From: Neonectria sp. B-13
Lineage: Eukaryota > Ascomycota > Sordariomycetes > Hypocreales > Nectriaceae
Direction of reading: 5' to 3'
NCBI GenBank assembly: GCA_002682825.1
Contig: NOKP01000013.1
Span: forward strand, 826,351 to 890,350
Length of the DNA: 64,000 nucleotides
Shown here: piece after piece, positions 13,065-25,084 of the stretch
How positions within the stretch are numbered: position 1 is the first letter of the stretch
Layout: each line of letters opens with the position of its first letter
Notes under the pieces: generated by a model
Seen by the model: the letters and a program-made list of their open reading frames with translations, nothing else
Told to the model about the DNA's origin: nothing
Database searches by the model: none
Made by a program: the position numbers and the translations under genes

Positions 13065-14584
13065 CTACTCCCGCTCCAAAACAGCGGGCGCGGTGATTTC
13101 CGTGCCCTTGACCTTCTCGAGGCCTTCGCCGCCCTGGGATGTATTAGTATGACGCTCGTTCCAATTATAGTACCGGGATCACTTACGTAGCTGATGAGAG
13201 GAGACACCTCAACACCCTCCGCGGCCTTGTCGCCAACCACGATGGCTCCAGCGGCCTCGACCCAGCGCTTGCCCTGGGTCATGATGTCAAGCTTGCTAGT
13301 ATCGGGGTCGTCCTCGCCAGTTCCACGAGCGTTCTTGAGAGGAGAGAACTCATCCTCACGCTTAACTTCGAAACAAGCAAATTTGTCGATAGACAGCATG
13401 GGGAAAACGTCGAATACGAACTGTTCAAGCTTGATACCGTTGGGCTTCTCGGGCTTGACAGTCTCGCCGCTCTCGAGATCCGCGGCGGGGATCTTCTTGC
13501 GGGCGACGTGGTGAGGCAGCTTGTGAGCCCATAGGGGGATAGAATCAAGGAAGCGGAAGGAGTAGTAGTGGTTGACAATGTTGGCAGCACGGAACCGGAG
13601 AATGTCAGCCTGCTTGGGGTCAACCTCCTCGGCCGTGGCCTGGTCAATCTCAGAGTACTCGACGACGTCAGGCTTGCCGTTCTTGGACAGAATCAGGCCA
13701 ACCGATTCAGTGGCATTGCGCTTGCGGACAACCTTGGTAGCAATGTCGACATCAAGAGATGCGGAGAAGCCAATGAAGACGGGGTCAGCGACCTTGACGA
13801 GGCAGTTGTCAACGCAGTAGGCGTGGATGTGCTGAATTCCGCGTTTACGCATGTCCTCGAGGACACCCGAAACGACAAGGGCCTGGTAGATGCCACCGTT
13901 ACCATCAGGGGCGACAGCAACCCTGCCCTTGCTCTCGAGCAGGATCTTGCCGTCGTTGGAAATACAAGGAAGGACACCCTGCTCAAAGATTTGGACATTC
14001 TCCTCGCTCAGACCGAAGTAGTTGTTGTCCTTGAAGAACTTCTCGGTGGGGCCGCGAGTAGGGCCACTGGTCATGACGTACCAGGGTACAACGGCACTAG
14101 AACCGGACGACTTCTTGGAAGCGAGCTCCTGGACCTTGCGGATTCGCTCGGCTTGGATCTGGAACAGGGACTTCTTGGAGGGAAGACCAATGTCGTAGCA
14201 GCCCTTGGGAGCAGAGCTGCCGAGACGGGTGCCCTGGCCACCGGCCATGAGGACGACAGCCACCTGCTGCTTGGAGATGAGATCGAGACCCGATTCATAC
14301 CACTTATCGATGTTCTTGGAGTCCGAGTCGAGAATGCTTGCGGTGGCAGATTCGGGAAGGGGCTCTAGGGTGTCGGGGGTATCGGAGGCCTTGGGAGGGT
14401 TGAGAGCGAGCTTCGTGATCTCGTTGATGCGGGCGGGGTCGAAGCCCGAGAGTTGCTCGTAGAGGGCGGCCTGCTCAGTGGTGGAGAGGGAGTCGTAGAA
14501 GGTGAAGACGTGTTCTTGGCCAGCCTGGGCGTACTTCTCCTTGAGCTGAGCAAGGGACTCGGCGGAGGGATTGGAGGGCGCCAT
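13065..14584 (-). CDS. UAP1: UDP-N-acetylglucosamine pyrophosphorylase
   Basis: Two exons on the minus strand, 14584-13187 and 13133-13065, join through a GTAAGT...CCCAG intron to 488 aa. The final exon codes [19 protein letters not shown] before the stop. The nucleotide-binding signature [11 protein letters not shown] is at about residues 112-122, followed by [18 protein letters not shown]. Further on are [23 protein letters not shown] and the acceptor region [11 protein letters not shown]. The enzyme makes UDP-GlcNAc from UTP and GlcNAc-1-P, the precursor for chitin, N-glycans and GPI anchors, in the cytosol. The start [11 protein letters not shown] is chosen by family length. The frame stays open for 62 more codons upstream (to 14770), but that stretch is Pro/Leu-rich and looks like leader. 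Confidence 0.94.
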
Positions 14585-15992
14585 GATGAATGAAGTTGAG
14601 GTTGGGGTCGGGAGGTTTGAGACGGGGGTTGCGGTGAGCAAAGGTGAAGGAGAGAGGGAAGCAAGCAACTGGCGGGGTTGTCTATGGGAGCAACCAAGAA
14701 ATAGCCAATTGAGCAAGTGGGGTGTGGAGGGAGGGGGTGGAAGCTTCAAGAGCCAAGAGCCGAGAGCCAAAAAACGAGGATGGTGATGGGATATGGGAGA
14801 AGAAGAGGAGAGGAAGGCTGGCTATGGCGGAAAGAAGGCTCAATAAATACGAAGACCCCGTTCTTGTTTCTGATGACGGGAGGAGGTAAGGCATGACGCC
14901 GAGCTGCACTTACCCTTACCTGATTCTTACTTCAGAAGCACAGCAGGAGGTGCCTACCTTACCTGAAGCTCCTTCCCCGCCAGCCACCAATCCACCATGG
15001 CATGGGAACCCACTACCACCGCTGACCGACCCTACGTGCTCTCAGCTGCCCCGCCAACCCGCCAACTAAGGCGCCAATTGAGGCGCCAACTTGCTCGGTA
15101 CCTACGAATTAGGTAGTCTGAATAGGCGGCCAGTTGCTTGCCAACGTGGAGAACTGGCCTCTCGTCGAGCCTGTCAGCCTGCTACTCTCTGGCTTTATGG
15201 CCGCTGATGCGCCAGTGTCGCACCCAAGCCCAACAAGGTGTAAATAGTAAGCCTACTGTAATGCCCTAGCGTCCCATGCCGTGACGCTGCCACCTCCCAT
15301 TCGTTTGCTTTGTGCTTGGTAGTAAGCCCGATAATTAAGCAAACACCGACAGTTCATCTGAGCACCCTGGAAATGCACAGGTACTTGCTTCTAGCAGACA
15401 CCTGGGAAGGACCTCTCTCTGAGATCTCTTGAGGAAATCGTTTTCGTTCCTCTCGTGTACCGTTGCAGAGATGCTCGTATCCAGAGCCAGTCCCAGTGCA
15501 AATCCCGAGCCACCAAATCAACCACTGCCGTTCAGGGGGCCCTTGATCCTTACTGGAACATGCCCCGCTGGCTCAGCCACTGGCTGCCCTGAGGAACCAG
15601 CCAAAAGCCGCTTCTGCTGAGTCTGCTCTGGCTGGCGGTCCCGGCCTTCCCCATTGGCGGTGGCTGACGCGGCTTGTCATTGGCTGGACTCCATAAGGAT
15701 GGCTGAAAATAGTAGCATTCGTCTGACAACATCTGTACGTACTCCGTACCTAAGGTAGTAGGTAGTCCATGAATCCATCCTCAGCTTTCCAGGATGTTCT
15801 AGCTAGAACCATCAAAGGCAACATTCCAGGCTCCAGGTAGGCAGAAACTCTCGCCATCATGTTCTGGAACCTCAATTGAATGACAGAAAAGGGTCCTCTT
15901 CGTTTATAACTCTGCTAACTTAAGCAACAGTCAGCAATCGACGATTTAGAGTCAGGCTTCAAGACGCCCTCTCGCCACCTTGATCCTTTGAC
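14585..15992. other. Divergent promoter region UAP1 / DNA glycosylase
   Basis: About 1.4 kb without a convincing gene. The portion next to UAP1 is purine-rich on the plus strand. Short direct motifs such as AAGGCGCCAA and GAGGCGCCAA occur near 15068-15090. No RNA gene is recognised. Confidence 0.4.
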
Positions 15993-16970
15993 GTGTCCCG
16001 GCTGGCTGTTCTTCAATTGGCTCTTATATGCCGTCAAACAGAGATGGCATCACACCATAAGGAGGAGGCCGATGCCGTAGATCGAGTTAGCAGTGAACCC
16101 GGTCAAGATCAGCCCAAGTCTTCTCCCCAACCCGCAACTTTCAAGGGACGTCTTCAACTCAGCAACTTCTTGTTCAAATCCGAGACATCCCCTAGCTCTT
16201 CCAGCCCCACGCGCAGGTCTGCACGGCTTAATCTCACATCATCTTCAGCAGCCTCAAACAAGAGGTCGAAAGAAGATGACAGTAATGACAGCTGTAACAA
16301 CAAGACAAAGAAGAAGCGAGCCCGCACCGCCTCTGGCTACGCGCCGCCCTCCACTTACGCCCACCTCCCGCTTCTCCCGGACGCCATCACCCAGAACCTC
16401 CTCGTGCTCTTCATTGGGTTAAACCCAGGCATCCAGACGGCACGCACCGGCCATGCATACGCCCATCCGTCCAATCTGTTCTGGAAGTTGCTCTTCTCCA
16501 GCGGCGTCACTCCACGGCTCTGCAGTGCAAACGAAGACCGCCAGATGCCCGAGCTCTACTCCCTCGGCCTCACCAACATCGTCGCCCGTCCCAGCCGCAA
16601 CGGCTCCGAGCTGAGCAAGCAAGAGATGGACGAGGGTGTGGAGATCCTTCAGGAGAAGGCTCGGAAATGGCGACCAGAGACTATTTGCGTCGTTGGGAAG
16701 AGTATATGGGAAAGTGTCTGGCGCGTCCGCCACGGGCGACCTGTTGGCAAGGCCTTCAAATACGGCTGGCAGGATGATACGGAGAATATGGGTGTCATTG
16801 ACGGCGAGTGGGAGGGCGCCAGGGTCTTTGTGGCAAGCAGCACGAGCGGGTTGGCGGCCACGCTGTCGCCGGCTGAAAAGGAGCGCATTTGGGGCGAGCT
16901 TGGGGCGTGGGTGAAGATGAGACGAGCTGAGCGAGAAGTTGAGGATGAGAAAAGTGCGGCCGGAAGCTGA
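15993..16970 (+). CDS. thp1: G/T-mismatch thymine/uracil-DNA glycosylase (TDG/Mug family)
   Basis: An uninterrupted frame of 325 aa, or 308 aa from the internal ATG at 16044 (MASHHKEEADAVDR), which I prefer. The N-terminus is basic and Ser-rich with a likely nuclear signal (KTKKKRAR). The catalytic domain begins near residue 135 and has the family's active-site motif as IGLNPG (the Asn activates the nucleophilic water), followed by GHAYAHPSNLFWKLL. The second motif, VASSTSGLAATL, is near the C-terminus and inserts into DNA to fill the space left by the flipped base. The family removes thymine or uracil opposite guanine, arising from deamination of 5-methylcytosine or cytosine (Thp1 in fission yeast, Mug in E. 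coli). It lies tail-to-tail with ARP4. Confidence 0.88.
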   Translation: MSRLAVLQLALICRQTEMASHHKEEADAVDRVSSEPGQDQPKSSPQPATFKGRLQLSNFLFKSETSPSSSSPTRRSARLNLTSSSAASNKRSKEDDSNDSCNNKTKKKRARTASGYAPPSTYAHLPLLPDAITQNLLVLFIGLNPGIQTARTGHAYAHPSNLFWKLLFSSGVTPRLCSANEDRQMPELYSLGLTNIVARPSRNGSELSKQEMDEGVEILQEKARKWRPETICVVGKSIWESVWRVRHGRPVGKAFKYGWQDDTENMGVIDGEWEGARVFVASSTSGLAATLSPAEKERIWGELGAWVKMRRAEREVEDEKSAAGS

Positions 16971-17239
16971 CGTAGTTACTTGGATAAGACGTTTTGATTT
17001 CATGACGGCGTTGGATAATATGGGAGACTTCAGGATACTTTGACTTGGGAGAAAGATCACGATCATTCATAGGGGACGGGGCGCCGCGAGGTTGAGATTG
17101 CTGCCTTACATTGATCCTATCAAGTCTAAACCGAACTCTTTTTGGAGTCAGGCTTCTCCATATTTCGGCTGAAAAAGCCCATTCTCTTCCCAACTCCGTA
17201 CGCCGGAAGTCCACCACAACGAAACCCTCATCAGAGGCC
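16971..17239. terminator. Convergent 3' region, glycosylase / ARP4
   Basis: A short gap between two converging stop codons, presumably with both polyadenylation regions. No specific signal can be assigned. Confidence 0.3.
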
Positions 17240-18715
17240 TTACTTGCACCGCTTCTCAACCACGTTGGGCCCGTTCTCTTCGTACTCCTTGCGTGAGATC
17301 CACATCTGGTGGAACGTACCCAGGCTGGCGAGGATGCTGCCACCGATCCAGGCGCCGAAGCGCCGCTCGCTCGTCAGGCCGGCCGAGTGAATCTTGATCT
17401 TGAGACCAGGGTACATGGTCGTGAGCTCGTTGTTGAGCCGGTCGTTGAAGCCGTTGATCAAGCTGGTGCTGCCAGTAACGACCACGTTGGCGAGCAGGTT
17501 TCCGCGTAGGTCCACGTCAACCGCGTTCAGTGCCGCGCGGATCAGCTCCGGGATCGTCTGGGCCTTGGTCAAGCGGTCCGCCTCGGGGACGGAATATCCG
17601 GCAGTCTCGTCCCACATGCCTTCAGTGACTCGGAACCGCTGCTCGCGCCACATCTGGTTGTAGCCGTCAGGCATCTCGAACACCCGGCCGGGCTGCGTCT
17701 TAACGTATTCCTCATTTCCGGGAACGCTGTACCGGCCAGGACCTCGCCACGTCTCCACCACGGACTCCTTGAACTCAGTCAGAACGCGCTCTTCCTCATA
17801 GGCGCGGAAGGAGTCGTTGATCTGGTAGGGGAAGTGGCGCAAGCGAACTTGGGGAGAGGCCAGGGCGTCGACGGGTGTCTTGTTCTCGATCATAAATGTG
17901 GGTGTTAGATCGACCTTTGGTTCCGAGGTGTCCAAAAGGCTCCGGATCTGTGACGACAGCCACAGACCGCCAACGGGTGACTTCTGGATGGATCGCTTAA
18001 GCACCATGCCGTCATGAATCGCCGTTACTGATGTGTTGGCGCCACCGGCATCGATAACAAGAGAGGTGGCCTTGCCAGCAGCAAATGCCGCCAGTACAGG
18101 CGTGCGGCTAATCCAAAAAGCCGGACATCCCCAGTTCTCCATAATGATCTCAATGGCCTTCTCTCGCGCCTTAGGCGTGTTCCAAGGCGCTTCTGTCATT
18201 AGAAGGGGGCTCTCCTGGAGGGGCTTCTCAGCCGTCTCCGCCAAATCGTCCATGGCGACGTCTCCCTCGCCATCCTGATCCTGGTCCTTGGGGTCGTCGT
18301 TCAACCCGTTCTTAGAGGGCGCTGTCTGACGCTCAGGCTGTAGGCGCTTCACCAGCATGTTTTCCCAGATCTTCGACGCGACATCCCAGTCTTCCACCAC
18401 GCTATCTCGGTTCATGTAGTTGCGAACCTCGTAGTCGGCACGGGGGATCAAGCACTCGTCGCCGAAGAGGTCGCGAGGAGGGTCGCTGGTGGTGTGGCCA
18501 TAGAAGGATGGGAGGATGGATTTGGGGACATCTTCGCCGGCGAAGCCAGCGCGGGTGTTGCAGTAGCCGGGGTCGAGGACAAGCGCCGAGACCTCATCTA
18601 CACGATGGAAGAGTTAGTGTGCATGCTCACAAGGAATGACGCGCGAGGGAGCTGGCGAACCTCCTCCGTAGATGTCGGTAGGCTGCACCGACGTGGGAAG
18701 GGGTTGTTGAGCCAT
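17240..18715 (-). CDS. ARP4: Actin-related protein 4
   Basis: Exon 1 at 18715-18661 and exon 2 at 18597-17240 join in frame to 470 aa. The intron has an unusual donor GTTCGC and ends GTAG. The spliced N-terminus reads MAQQPLPTSVQPTDIYGG, then DEVSALVLDPGYCNTRAGFA, the actin-fold phosphate-1 region of Arp4. Later come LVIDAGGANTSVTAIHDG (second phosphate loop), VVTGSTSLINGFNDRLNNEL and the C-terminal VVEKRCK. Arp4 is a shared nuclear subunit of the NuA4 acetyltransferase and the INO80 and SWR1 chromatin remodellers. An acidic Arp4-type insertion (DDPKDQDQDGEGDVAMDD) lies near residue 125. The start codon is shared by no other frame and the gene is divergent from MSK1. Confidence 0.93.
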
Positions 18716-19246
18716 GGTTTCTGTGCAGGAAGAGTCGCAGGAAGGTGGTTGTGGAACCAATTGAGGGATCCAGCGCGGAGAGTCGCGGGTTTTGGTGGAG
18801 TTGCGCCTGGTGTTGTCGCGTTGGAACAAATTTCAGCCTTGGCCTGGTGGTTGGTGAGCTCAGCGAGCTGGACGCCTCACCGACTGCGCACAGAAGCCTC
18901 ATGCTAGTGGCGGGGCGCGTGGCTGGAGCGAGTTGGGGCGTAGCCTGCAGGTCCGCTAGTGGGCGGCCCGGAAAAACTACGGCGGGTTTGGATTATGATA
19001 AAATTCGCGCCGAAGCTCCAGAAAATTCACTTCTCTTCTTCCACACATGGAGCGAAAGTTCCATGCTGCTATTGTGATTGTAAGTACAAGCCCTCCTTCT
19101 TTTTCCCTTTTCTCCTATTCCTTCATGATGAACTTGCATACTCGCTTCAGAACCGCTGCGATTGACACAGCTTGCTGTGACTGATTATAACTGCCATATC
19201 TCTGATCACAATCTTATCCTTCACTCTTTGCTTCACGTCTTGGGTC
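18716..19246. promoter_or_regulatory. Bidirectional promoter interval ARP4 / MSK1
   Basis: About 530 bp separate two divergent start codons, so both promoters must lie here. I see no classical TATA box or operator that I can assign firmly. Confidence 0.4.
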
Positions 19247-21240
19247 ATGATCACAAAGCTAACCCAATTGACAGGTGTAATGATGTCTGTCCCATATCTC
19301 CGCCTGACCGGTCGGTCTTTAATACGATCTCTTCCTCCGAGAGCACCCGGAACTGTCCGATGTTCGTACATATCAAGTCGATGTGGCTCAGTGACGAGGG
19401 GGGAATGGAGTGCGCAGGGTGTCGCTTTCAGAAGGTCTCTCTCGACCTCTGTCTGTCGATATGCCTCACCCAAGGCCCTTGAGGAGAACTCCGAGGATAT
19501 TTCTCCTTTTAAGATGCAGCGTCGAACTGTATTGTGGGAGGAGCAGCAGAGCGAGGATCCACTATACCCTGAAAGTCATCCTCGCCTGGAGCACAAGCGC
19601 CAACGGTACTCTGTGCCCGAGTTTATAGAGGCATTTGATGCCATTGAGCATGCCGAGATAGAGGAGGTCACCGTTTATGGCCGTGTTCGATCGAAGCGTG
19701 CCGCCGGAAAGTACCTCATTTTCCTGGACATCGTGAACGAGTTCGAGCGCCTGCAAGTCATGGTCAATAGGGCAAAATGTATGGGGGACCAGGAAACCAG
19801 AAAGAACAAATTCGCCATGTTTAGGAACTTGATAGAAGTGGGCGACCACATATGTAGGATCCCAATGCTCACTTCTGTTTCCCAGATGCTTACAGTTTCG
19901 TAGCGATTACTGGCGTCCCAACTCGTACCAAGGCTGGTCAGCTCACGATTGCCGCCACGGCTCTCCCCGAGCTCCTCTCTCCAGCCATGGAACAGATCCC
20001 TGAAAAGCTCACCGATCCCAAGACACGCATGCAGGAGCGTCATGTTGACATGCTGGTGAACCGTGAAGCCATCGACGTCTTGAGGTTGCGATCTGAGATC
20101 ACCAAGCACATGCGAGACCACTTCCACTCGAAGAAATTCTTGGAATTTCAAACACCCATCCTGGCCGAGAATGCCGGTGGTGCCGTCGCCCGCCCCTTTG
20201 TCACCCGGGCTACGGAGTTCAAGGATCGGGATCTCGCGCTCCGCATCGCACCTGAGCTGTGGCTCAAGCGACTGGTTATCGGAGGCGTCGACAAGGTCTT
20301 TGAGATTGGTCCTGCGTTCCGCAACGAAGGCATTGATGGTACCCACAACCCAGAGTTCACCATGTGCGAATTCTACAGTGCTTACAGCAACCTGAACGAC
20401 TTGATCAAGGAGACCGAGGATATCTTGTACAGCCTGGCGGAGCATTCCCAACACCTCATCTCTACTCAGCTCACCTCCCTACCGCCGATTGATCTTGAGA
20501 AGTTCAAGCGGCCGTACAAGCGTGTTGAGTTTGTCCCTGCTTTGGAGGAAGCGCTTGGACTCCGTCTCCCAAAACTCTCCGCTCAGGGAGCTCTCCCGGA
20601 GCTCTTGGCGATCCTCAAGCTTGCTGGCATCAGGGTACCTGGCGAGGTGCCCAACTCGCTGTCCAAGCTCCTCGACCGGCTCGCGGCCATGTATCTGGAG
20701 CCAATGTCCTTCGAGGAACCCATTCTGATCATGAACCACCCTGCCTGCATGTCGCCGCTTGCAAAGAGCTTCCTGTGTCCACGCACTTACCAGCTGATAT
20801 CGGCTCGCGCGGAGCTCTTCATCGGTGGCCGAGAGCTGGCCAACATGTATGAAGAGGAGAACGACCCGGAGGCTCAGAAGCAAAAGCTACTTGACCACCG
20901 CAACCTCATCAACAAGTCCGATGGTACCATTGCCATTGAGGCGCCGGAAGTTGACCCCGCGGCCGTTGAGGAGGATGTCCAGTTTGAGGACGACGACGGG
21001 GATTGTGCACCACTCGACCAGAGCTTTGTCAAGGCCTTGGATTACGGTCTTCCTCCCACTGGTGGCTGGGGCTGTGGCGTTGAAAGAATGGTGATGCTAT
21101 TCTCAGGCGCAAGCCGCATCAGCGACTGCTTGAGTTTCGGTACTTTGAGGAATGTTGTGGGACTGTCTGCTGAGGAGGCCAAGAAGTCTAGCGCTGTCAC
21201 TGAGGGCAACACAGACGAGAAGGCCGAAGCCTCCAGTTGA
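19247..21240 (+). CDS. MSK1: Lysyl-tRNA synthetase, mitochondrial (class II)
   Basis: Exons 19247-19853 and 19904-21240 join in frame to 647 aa; the alternative acceptor inside the intron would create a stop. The N-terminus is Arg/Ser-rich with few acidic residues (for example LTGRSLIRSLPPRAPGTVR, then FRRSLSTSVCRYAS), as in a mitochondrial presequence. Translation could start at any of Met1, 12 or 13. The anticodon-binding OB fold includes VYGRVRSKRAAGKYLIFLD. The class II core has RIAPELWLKRLVIGGVDKVF, then FRNEGIDGTHNPEFTMCEFY (motif 2), ELANMYEEENDP, and GWGCGVERMVMLFSG (motif 3, with the ATP-binding Arg). The LysRS-type motif 2 distinguishes it from AspRS and AsnRS. It charges mitochondrial tRNA-Lys. 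Confidence 0.9.
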
Positions 21241-21615
21241 AGATGGCGTATATGACTAAGAAGCAAAGCACCTACTATGGTGACGATGTATGATGGCAAG
21301 ATGGCAAGGACCTGTATAGTATTGTAGGAGTGTCTATACCCTAGAAAGATTACTGTATTGATAATCCAAGCATGAATTATGTAATGATGATCTTGGCGAA
21401 TTATCCATCTAGCCGGTTTCTAGGTGCAAGACAACTTTTATTGCTCTCGTGGAGACCCTGTTAATCTGCAAAAGCTCGGTACTCAATATCGACGAATACT
21501 CTATACTATAGAGCGAACAAAAGCCGTATGAGATGACATACGTAAGAATCTTATATATACACATGCAGCATTCCTCATCTCCCTTTCATATCCCCTTACT
21601 TTCATGGCATGACCC
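21241..21615. terminator. Convergent 3' region MSK1 / TOS1
   Basis: A 375-bp AT-leaning gap between converging stops. No gene is seen; both 3' UTRs are expected here. Confidence 0.3.
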
Positions 21616-23168
21616 TTAACTCGCCAGCTGGAACAAGCTGCTACCCTTGGAAGCCTCCGCGAATCCCGAGACCCACGAGCGGACCGTCTCGTCGCTGAGG
21701 CCCTCGCTGAAGTCGAAATCGTCGGGCAGCTGCTTGATGGCCACGCTGGCCGTCTTCTCGTCAAAGACGGTGGCGACCTTGATGTAGCGGTCGACGGGAC
21801 GGTCGAAGTAGTCGGAGCTGCCGGCGCCGTTCTTGAGGTGGAATGTGCTCTTGCACTTGGTGTCTCCCGAGGCCAGCACCTCGTAGATGTCGGCCTCGCC
21901 GCAGCCCGTCGTCCAGCAGCTGCAATCGCCGTATTGCATCGTGCGCGGGATGCGGGCGTTGAGGGCCCAGATTGCGGGCATGTCGCCGTTGAAGCTGCGG
22001 TCGCCGTCGAGGGGCATCTTGAAGTGGAACAGGAAGACCTTGTTGGCGCCGGCGAAGCCCTCTGTACAGGGGAGGGTTGTTAGTGCACGAGACGAGACGG
22101 AATGGATCACGGGGTAATAGGGACGTACTGTAGGCGACGTCGGAGGCACGAGAGTAGCCACAGCTCTCATCGCACTTCTCGGAGCTGAAGATGGCAAACT
22201 CCTTGTTGGAGGGAATGAGGGCATCGGCGAGGATATTAGGAGAGTCGGAGCCACCATCGCCCTTGGCATTGAGATATGCCAGGGAGTTTCCCCAGACGCT
22301 GTGAACACAAGTCAGCGACTATCCTTCGTTGGTATGCTTGCGCATGCCGTCAGTTCGACTCACGAATCGAATATTCCGGACCCTTCACCACCGTAGTTTC
22401 CGAGGAAGACGATGTTGTCGGCGACCTGCTGCTCGGCGTTGTAGTAACCAACACGGTCCCAGTCGCCTCCAGCAGCGGGCTTGCTCTCGCTCTTGGAGTT
22501 GGTCTTGGACTCGCTCTTGGACTTGGTAGACTTCTTCGAGCCATCCGCCGCCTTGCTGGTAGGCGCGGGCTCCTTGGCAGCGGGCTCGTCAGCCACGGCC
22601 TGGTCGACGGCCACGGTGGGAGCGGCGTCGACGGGAGCGACTTCAGTGGCCGGGACAAGGTAGTTGTTCTCCCAGGAGACAACCTTGCCGTCAATAGTGG
22701 CCGTCACCCAGTCGGCACGCTTGTGCTTGCGCTTCTCGTGGAAGTGCTGGTGGCCATGACGCCGGGCGTGGACGTGGGGGGAGGGAGCGAGATCACGCTT
22801 GCTCTCCGAGGCGAGGTTGTAGACGGCGACCTCCTTGAAGTTGATGGGGCCACGGATGTGGATGGAGAGCTGAAGTCTGGAGTTTAGCATGTGTGCCGGG
22901 AGTCATTAGGTGGTGGACGACTTACATCCTCGTCGAGGGGCGCAAGAGGGCCGCTGTAAGGGATATCCTCAGAGTCACACTGACCATTCTCGCCCATGTT
23001 GGTGACGGCCTTGTAAGTGCCGCTTCCCGAAAAGCCCTCGTAGAGAATCTGTTCGATGGCACCGCAGAACCAGTTGCCGCCCTCTTCGGCAGCAGTGCCA
23101 GTGCATTGCTGCGTCAGGGCTGAGGCCAGGCCAGTGGAGGCCAGGACAATGGCAGTTGTATACTTCAT
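21616..23168 (-). CDS. TOS1: Cell wall protein Tos1 (Tos1 N- and C-domain, secreted)
   Basis: Four minus-strand exons, 23168-22926, 22869-22364, 22298-22129 and 22061-21616, close in frame to 454 aa, essentially the yeast Tos1 length. A signal peptide is at residues 1-17 (MKYTTAIVLASTGLASA). The Tos1 N-domain follows (GGNWFCGAIEQILYEGFSG, then GTYKAVTNMGENGQCDSEDI). After that comes a His/Lys-rich stretch and a Ser/Lys-rich repetitive linker (SKSESKTNSKSESK). The Tos1 C-domain has IFDSVWGNSLAYLNAKG, SEKCDESCGYSRASDVAY, GDCSCWTTGCGEADIYEV and DYFDRPVDRYIKVATVFDE. The family (YJL171C/TOS1) is wall-associated and thought to act on beta-1,3-glucan. For the exon 1-2 junction I chose the acceptor CTTCAG over a nearby one because only it keeps LSIHIRGP in frame. 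Confidence 0.9.
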
Positions 23169-25084
23169 GATGTCGAGTTTGAGTCTTTCCAGATACAAAC
23201 ACACAAAAGTGTGGGACCTGTTCTTATATCACTCGTGTCCGATACGAGAAGACACGAGGTTGAGGGTCGTCTTTGTCGGGCTGTGTCTCGGATACTCGAG
23301 CCAAAGGACAATGGAAATGAACGAGGCGATCCAGCCGATCTCAAAGAACAAATCAAACAAAGGAGTGTCTGGTAAGGTGAGTCTCTTGTTCTCACCAAAT
23401 AGTCGTAACGAGCGACGAGCTATGTATCGTACCGGGCCTCGAGAGGAATGGAAATAAAGAATTCCCGGGAGGAAGCGAGAAGTCCGGGGAACGACCCCTT
23501 CTTGACGAGAGCGCCATAAGATTAACTCGCCCACAAACTGGCTGGGCAGATACTCGGCCCATGATCCTACTCGCCAGCAATGGCCTCCCCCCTGGAAAGG
23601 CGCCCAAGAGAGGGTGGTCGAGCCGGCGTTTGCCAAGCTTTTCGGGCCCAGCCCGAGAAGGGTATAAGTGGCAGATCTCACAGACTTTGTTCCTGGCGGA
23701 CAGGACCGGCCAGGGGTCACGATATCCTGGGGGTTCGGTAAGACTACCATGTTTCAGGAGGTCACAATGGACGCACCGGCCAATGGCGAGGACCAAGTGA
23801 CTGCAACCTTGAAGTGGGAGGATTGATGAGTGTGGTGGGGAGATGGAGATGGAGACGCGGAGACGACACCATCCGGACTAAGCTGAATAAATGAGGATCA
23901 AAGCGGTAAACCCAAGTGCATCGTGCTCGTGCGTAGGTGGTCACTCGCTGTCGCGAAGCGTGAGGCGCAGCAGAGTTATTTTACTCGCCGCCGACGGCGG
24001 GCCTTGGTGTTTGTGGCCAAGAGGCTTATTAGCGATTAAGCGCCGAGTCGCTCTCCCTCACTCTTTGTCCAATTTGAGGTGGACAGGGCAATAGCACGAT
24101 GGTGTGTTTTCAAGCCTGACCTTTTCGAAGGATCACGACTAAGACGCACACACAACCCGATGAAGGATGCACCCTGTATATCCGAGACACCGCTGACAGC
24201 CGCAGCGAACTAATTCCCTTGATGAGTGGTGAGAGTGTGAGACTTGGCGACTGAGAGTGAACCACGTAGAAGACATCACCGGGTGCTCAGCCACCGACCG
24301 ATCAGACCCTGAAAGGGCCGACACCTGGCTTTCTGGAAGGTCGCAGCTAGCCCTCTCTTGGCAAAGCTCTTGTTGAGGCCGGCCGGGTGCCATGTGTGTT
24401 CGTTCAGTAGTAAAAAGGTCGTTGACGCTGATCAGACCTCTCTCGCTCTCAATCTCTCTCTCTCTTTCTTCCACATGCTGCTAACTCGAAAACCCCAGTA
24501 AATCATTTGCTTACCATCCAAGTTCTCATTGTTCCTCTCTACGGCGTAAACTCGAGCGATTGACGAAACGATAAGAGCATGATGAATGATGTGATTTGCT
24601 CCCAAGATGAAATGAGCAGGGGTCAGTGGGGTCGGCCAAGAAACGTCCAAGAAAGCCAAGAAAGCCAAGACGAGAGCTTATTTGCTGAGCGGCCGACTAG
24701 GACAACAAGCTCATTGAAGCGAGAGCATGAACAAGTTGTGATGAGCAGCAATTTCCCCTGCCAACCACTGGAAATACCTCAAATTGTCCTAGATACTGTC
24801 ATCCAAGACCTCACGTACCTGTTTGGGACGCGTCTACCAATGTAAGTTACATATGAGATTGGATTTGCCAAGTTGCGAATCAGGTTTCATTTATAGGTGC
24901 GCAGCGATGGGGGAAAGGCTTTCGATTCTCGACTAGGCGAGAGTGTGATATGTCCCTAGACTAGGAGTGAATAGATGGCTTCTCGTCTATTCCTCCACCT
25001 CTGACGAATGGCGACGGTCCGTCGTTCGTGCTATCCATCTCGACTCTTGGCTTTTCTTTCCTCGAGTACTCCGTATTTTGCGTC
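23169..25084. other. Gene-poor interval upstream of TOS1 and downstream of ROK1
   Basis: About 1.9 kb. The first part should be the TOS1 promoter. A CT-rich simple tract occurs around 24440-24475. Open frames of 60-170 codons exist on both strands (for example 23229-23750) but have no recognisable domain and overlap one another. Confidence 0.4.

Noticed and set aside
13568..14368. 266-codon plus-strand frame opposite UAP1
   Set aside because: It lies entirely antisense to a well-supported enzyme. Its Leu/Asp/Val-rich composition is what GC-biased third positions produce on the opposite strand.
19247..21240. Alternative assignment of MSK1 as mitochondrial aspartyl-tRNA synthetase
   Set aside because: Motif 2 with FRNEGID.THNPEF and the NMYEEENDP segment are LysRS-type; AspRS-specific motifs are absent.
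22276..22887. 203-codon plus-strand frame opposite TOS1
   Set aside because: Antisense to exons and introns of TOS1; Gly/Leu/Val-rich shadow without a domain.
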